From Phaeodactylum tricornutum CCAP 1055/1 (lineage: Eukaryota > Bacillariophyta > Bacillariophyceae > Surirellales > Neidiaceae): 64,000 nt of DNA. The number at the start of each line of letters is the position of its first letter. The first letter of the stretch is position 1. Position numbers and translations under genes: made by a program. The notes beneath the pieces are model-generated. The model worked only from the letters and a program-made list of their open reading frames with translations, was not told where the DNA came from and made no database searches. Below are positions 61,997 through 64,000 of this stretch, in pieces. The stretch is taken from assembly GCF_000150955.2 (NCBI RefSeq), contig NC_011670.1, positions 1,345,766 through 1,409,765 on the forward strand, given 5' to 3'.

Positions 61997-62224
61997 TTTT
62001 TCGATCTCGCCGTCATGGTCTACTCCTTTTTGTGCTAACATAAAGCGAGACAGTGATAGCGTTTTGTAACGAGAGGTTTGCTTGGTTTTCTCATTCCGTC
62101 GCCTGTCCGGCGACCACCAGACCCCGGAAAGTTGAATTTTGTTGCAGAGAGGTAACATGAGGAGTTTTCGATAAAAACTTTTGAAAAACCAACGGGAAAG
62201 AATATTATTGACAATGTTTACAAC

Positions 62225-64000
62225 TTATTTCGCCGTTTTCCTAGAGGGAGAATATGGAGATCCATAGAGTACATCGTTCTGGTGAAGACTGGCATCGAGT
62301 CGGTACACGTTTCGTGTCAGTATCAACACTGCCACGCTGGCCAAGAGCGAAGTGAGGCATAGGCCCGCGGTGATCAAATGTGTCGGCCCGAAGCACATAC
62401 TACCGTAGCATGTGACATCATCCATGTTCAAATCATCAGAATTGATGTGAGCCTCGTAGATTTCTTGAGCGATGAACTTGGAAATCAAGAGGGTTCCAAT
62501 AGCACTTGTGAAGCCATCATAGAACATGTAGTTTGCTCCATGGTTCTCTGTTCCAAAAATCTCTCCCACAATGAGAACCATGAGTGGCCAAATGGAGCCA
62601 AAGGCCATACCAGAAAGTATCACACCAACCACAAAAGCCGTCCTCGTCGCGATCGTTCCTAGAAGTGTATGCGCAGCAACTCCAAACAAAGCGGCCAACA
62701 CGGCAAAGGTCGGCCGCGGAACTCCGTGGTCGAACCCGCACACGGTATCTGACTTCCAAGAGAGCGCCGATTCGGAGACGGAACCGGTGACCACCCGAGC
62801 GGCAGCTTGGGCGACACTGAAAAGCGCCAGCGAAGCCGATGTGGCTCGAGATGGCAAACCCAGCGACTCCACCATTTGTCCCATATTGTTGGTCATTACC
62901 GTCCCAGAACCAACTAGAATAGTGCAGGTCCATAGAAAAAGCCAAGCAGGCAGAGTTTGTAACATTTGAGTAAGTGTATACTCGATACATTCTTCCTCAA
63001 TACCAGAGTCCTCTTCCGTTCCAACGATATCGGATAGAAAAAGGGGTCGAGAGTCTGCAGTTTTCCGCATCGAATGGTTAAGCGACTTATTTGAATCACA
63101 TTCCGTGTCCGAACAGACGGCCCGGGGCAAGAAAAAGAGTAGAAGAATAGGGCCAAACCATGCAAGCAAAAGAAGTGAAGCTCGGCCATAGTTAGTGCTT
63201 TCTTTTGCTTCCACATTGTTTTCACTAGCGTTTTCGGGCAGTGGCTCAAAAAGAAAAATAGCGCTCGTACCGGCGACGAAAAGCGCCAGTACCATTAGGC
63301 CGGAGTAAATCGAGCGAAAGTGGAGAGGAGTCGACACGTCGCGAATGGTGGAAAGTTCTTCTTTTCCAGGCAGCAGTACGACAGCGGGGAGAGTGATCGC
63401 CAATGCGGCAAAGACCGATGCCATGAGAAGAAAGTCCAAATCTGATTCGTCACGTTGTCGCAGGGAATCAAAAAGACATGAGTAAACCCCGGCTCCAAGA
63501 CCAACGTAACCCTTGGCGGCGCCCACTGCCATTCCTTTCGACCCCGACCCACAACTGACCACAATCGCCTTAAAAACACTGCCAATTACCAGGGAGTTTG
63601 CCAAAAAAAGGACTATCCCTAAAATTGAAAGGCAAGCTATTAAAATACCGTGCGACACTTCCATTTCCGCAAACATACGCGCGGCAACCCAATAGGAAAC
63701 CAGAGCAGCGGACTGTAGTATGCCGCCAGTTGCCATGGCAATTTTTGGCCCCCAGCGGTCTACACATAGCCCTGGCAAAGCGCTGAATAAGCCGGCACAA
63801 AAATTGGCCGACGATATGGTGTCCAGTTCCGACTGTGAAAGATGCAGCGTCGCCTTGAGCGTCGATCCGTAAATGCCAAAGGCGTACGTCGGACCGCCGG
63901 TGGCTAGCGCGGCCAAGAACGCACAGACCAAAATAGAAACGCTACTGTTTCTCCATGATACTCTAAATACCGGAGGTGCAGGAGGAGGAGCCACGGACCC
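62225..64000 (-). CDS. Major facilitator superfamily transporter, nodulin-like, 5' end outside window
   Basis: Leftward; the frame is open to the right edge and contains no ATG near its start (the first codons there are GTG-GCT-CCT), so the N terminus is probably beyond the window. At least 591 residues. About twelve membrane helices: ATGGPTYAFGIYGSTLK at helix 1 and LPGLCVDRWGPKIAMATGG (an A-motif-like loop), up to VGLGAGVYSCLFDSL in the N half, a long acidic cytosolic loop (about 285-330), then TILVGSGTVMTNNMGQMVESLG, PRPTFAVLAALFGV, GMAFGSIWPLMVLIVGEIFGT and the last helices. The GPTYAFGIYG and NNMGQ patterns are those of plant nodulin-like/NFD4 MFS proteins. Substrate unknown. Confidence 0.85.
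   Translation of the reverse strand, partial: GSVAPPPAPPVFRVSWRNSSVSILVCAFLAALATGGPTYAFGIYGSTLKATLHLSQSELDTISSANFCAGLFSALPGLCVDRWGPKIAMATGGILQSAALVSYWVAARMFAEMEVSHGILIACLSILGIVLFLANSLVIGSVFKAIVVSCGSGSKGMAVGAAKGYVGLGAGVYSCLFDSLRQRDESDLDFLLMASVFAALAITLPAVVLLPGKEELSTIRDVSTPLHFRSIYSGLMVLALFVAGTSAIFLFEPLPENASENNVEAKESTNYGRASLLLLAWFGPILLLFFLPRAVCSDTECDSNKSLNHSMRKTADSRPLFLSDIVGTEEDSGIEEECIEYTLTQMLQTLPAWLFLWTCTILVGSGTVMTNNMGQMVESLGLPSRATSASLALFSVAQAAARVVTGSVSESALSWKSDTVCGFDHGVPRPTFAVLAALFGVAAHTLLGTIATRTAFVVGVILSGMAFGSIWPLMVLIVGEIFGTENHGANYMFYDGFTSAIGTLLISKFIAQEIYEAHINSDDLNMDDVTCYGSMCFGPTHLITAGLCLTSLLASVAVLILTRNVYRLDASLHQNDVLYGSPYSPSRKTAK

Noticed and set aside
1-64000. Retroelements or virus-like insertions
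   Set aside because: No reverse transcriptase, integrase, capsid-like frame or paired long terminal repeats could be read anywhere in the window.

Overview
The window reads as nuclear DNA of a marine diatom, most like a pennate species such as Phaeodactylum. It is gene-dense, with about 28 protein genes in 64 kb, and introns are few and short (mostly 60-105 nt, GTAAG-like donors, pyrimidine-rich acceptors). At least two proteins begin with a signal peptide followed by a Phe at the predicted cleavage site, the hallmark of import into a secondary (red-alga-derived) plastid. The species call is inference; the exon structures below were read directly and each multi-exon model closes in frame.

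Layout. 1-11 kb: a mitochondrial-type helical protein, a protein ending in a perfect PCNA-binding peptide, a COPI-associated Golgi membrane protein, a plastid-type protein, a CREB/ATF-like bZIP factor with an in-frame stop near its N terminus and a cluster of CRE hexamers upstream, a CAP-domain protein, and a MITE-like inverted repeat. 11-21 kb: the mitoribosome assembly factor Rsm22/METTL17, a five-exon CSC1/TMEM63 (OSCA) channel with one possible 31-nt intron, a MYND-finger/MSS51-like protein, an unknown protein, and a membrane-anchored phosphopantetheine adenylyltransferase. 21-31 kb: La protein, a peroxiredoxin-like-2 protein, a three-exon FANCD2, a NDUFAF7-like methyltransferase, and tRNA-Val(CAC). 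31-45 kb: a giant FG nucleoporin combining a Nup214-like N terminus, EF-hand-like units and a RanBP2 zinc finger, then ATP11, BTF3/NAC-beta, an MFS carrier, ELP6 and eIF4E. 45-56 kb: a BEACH-WD40 protein (FAN type), a cyclin/F-box protein, a small plastid protein, codanin-1 and an SDR enzyme. 56-64 kb: a PHD-finger protein, two divergent paralogous muniscin-type mu-homology proteins carrying DPF/DPW endocytic motifs, a plastid-type YqgF/RuvX nuclease and an MFS transporter cut by the right edge.

Genes are mostly single transcription units in divergent or convergent pairs. Several convergent pairs are under 100 bp apart, and one pair has directly abutting stop codons. Functional themes are genome maintenance (FANCD2, PIP-box protein, codanin-1, YqgF), organelle biogenesis (Rsm22, NDUFAF7, ATP11, MSS51-like), translation (eIF4E, BTF3, ELP6, La, tRNA-Val) and membrane traffic (COPI-associated, BEACH, muniscin pair). 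I see no retroelement, CRISPR array or bacterial-type operon.
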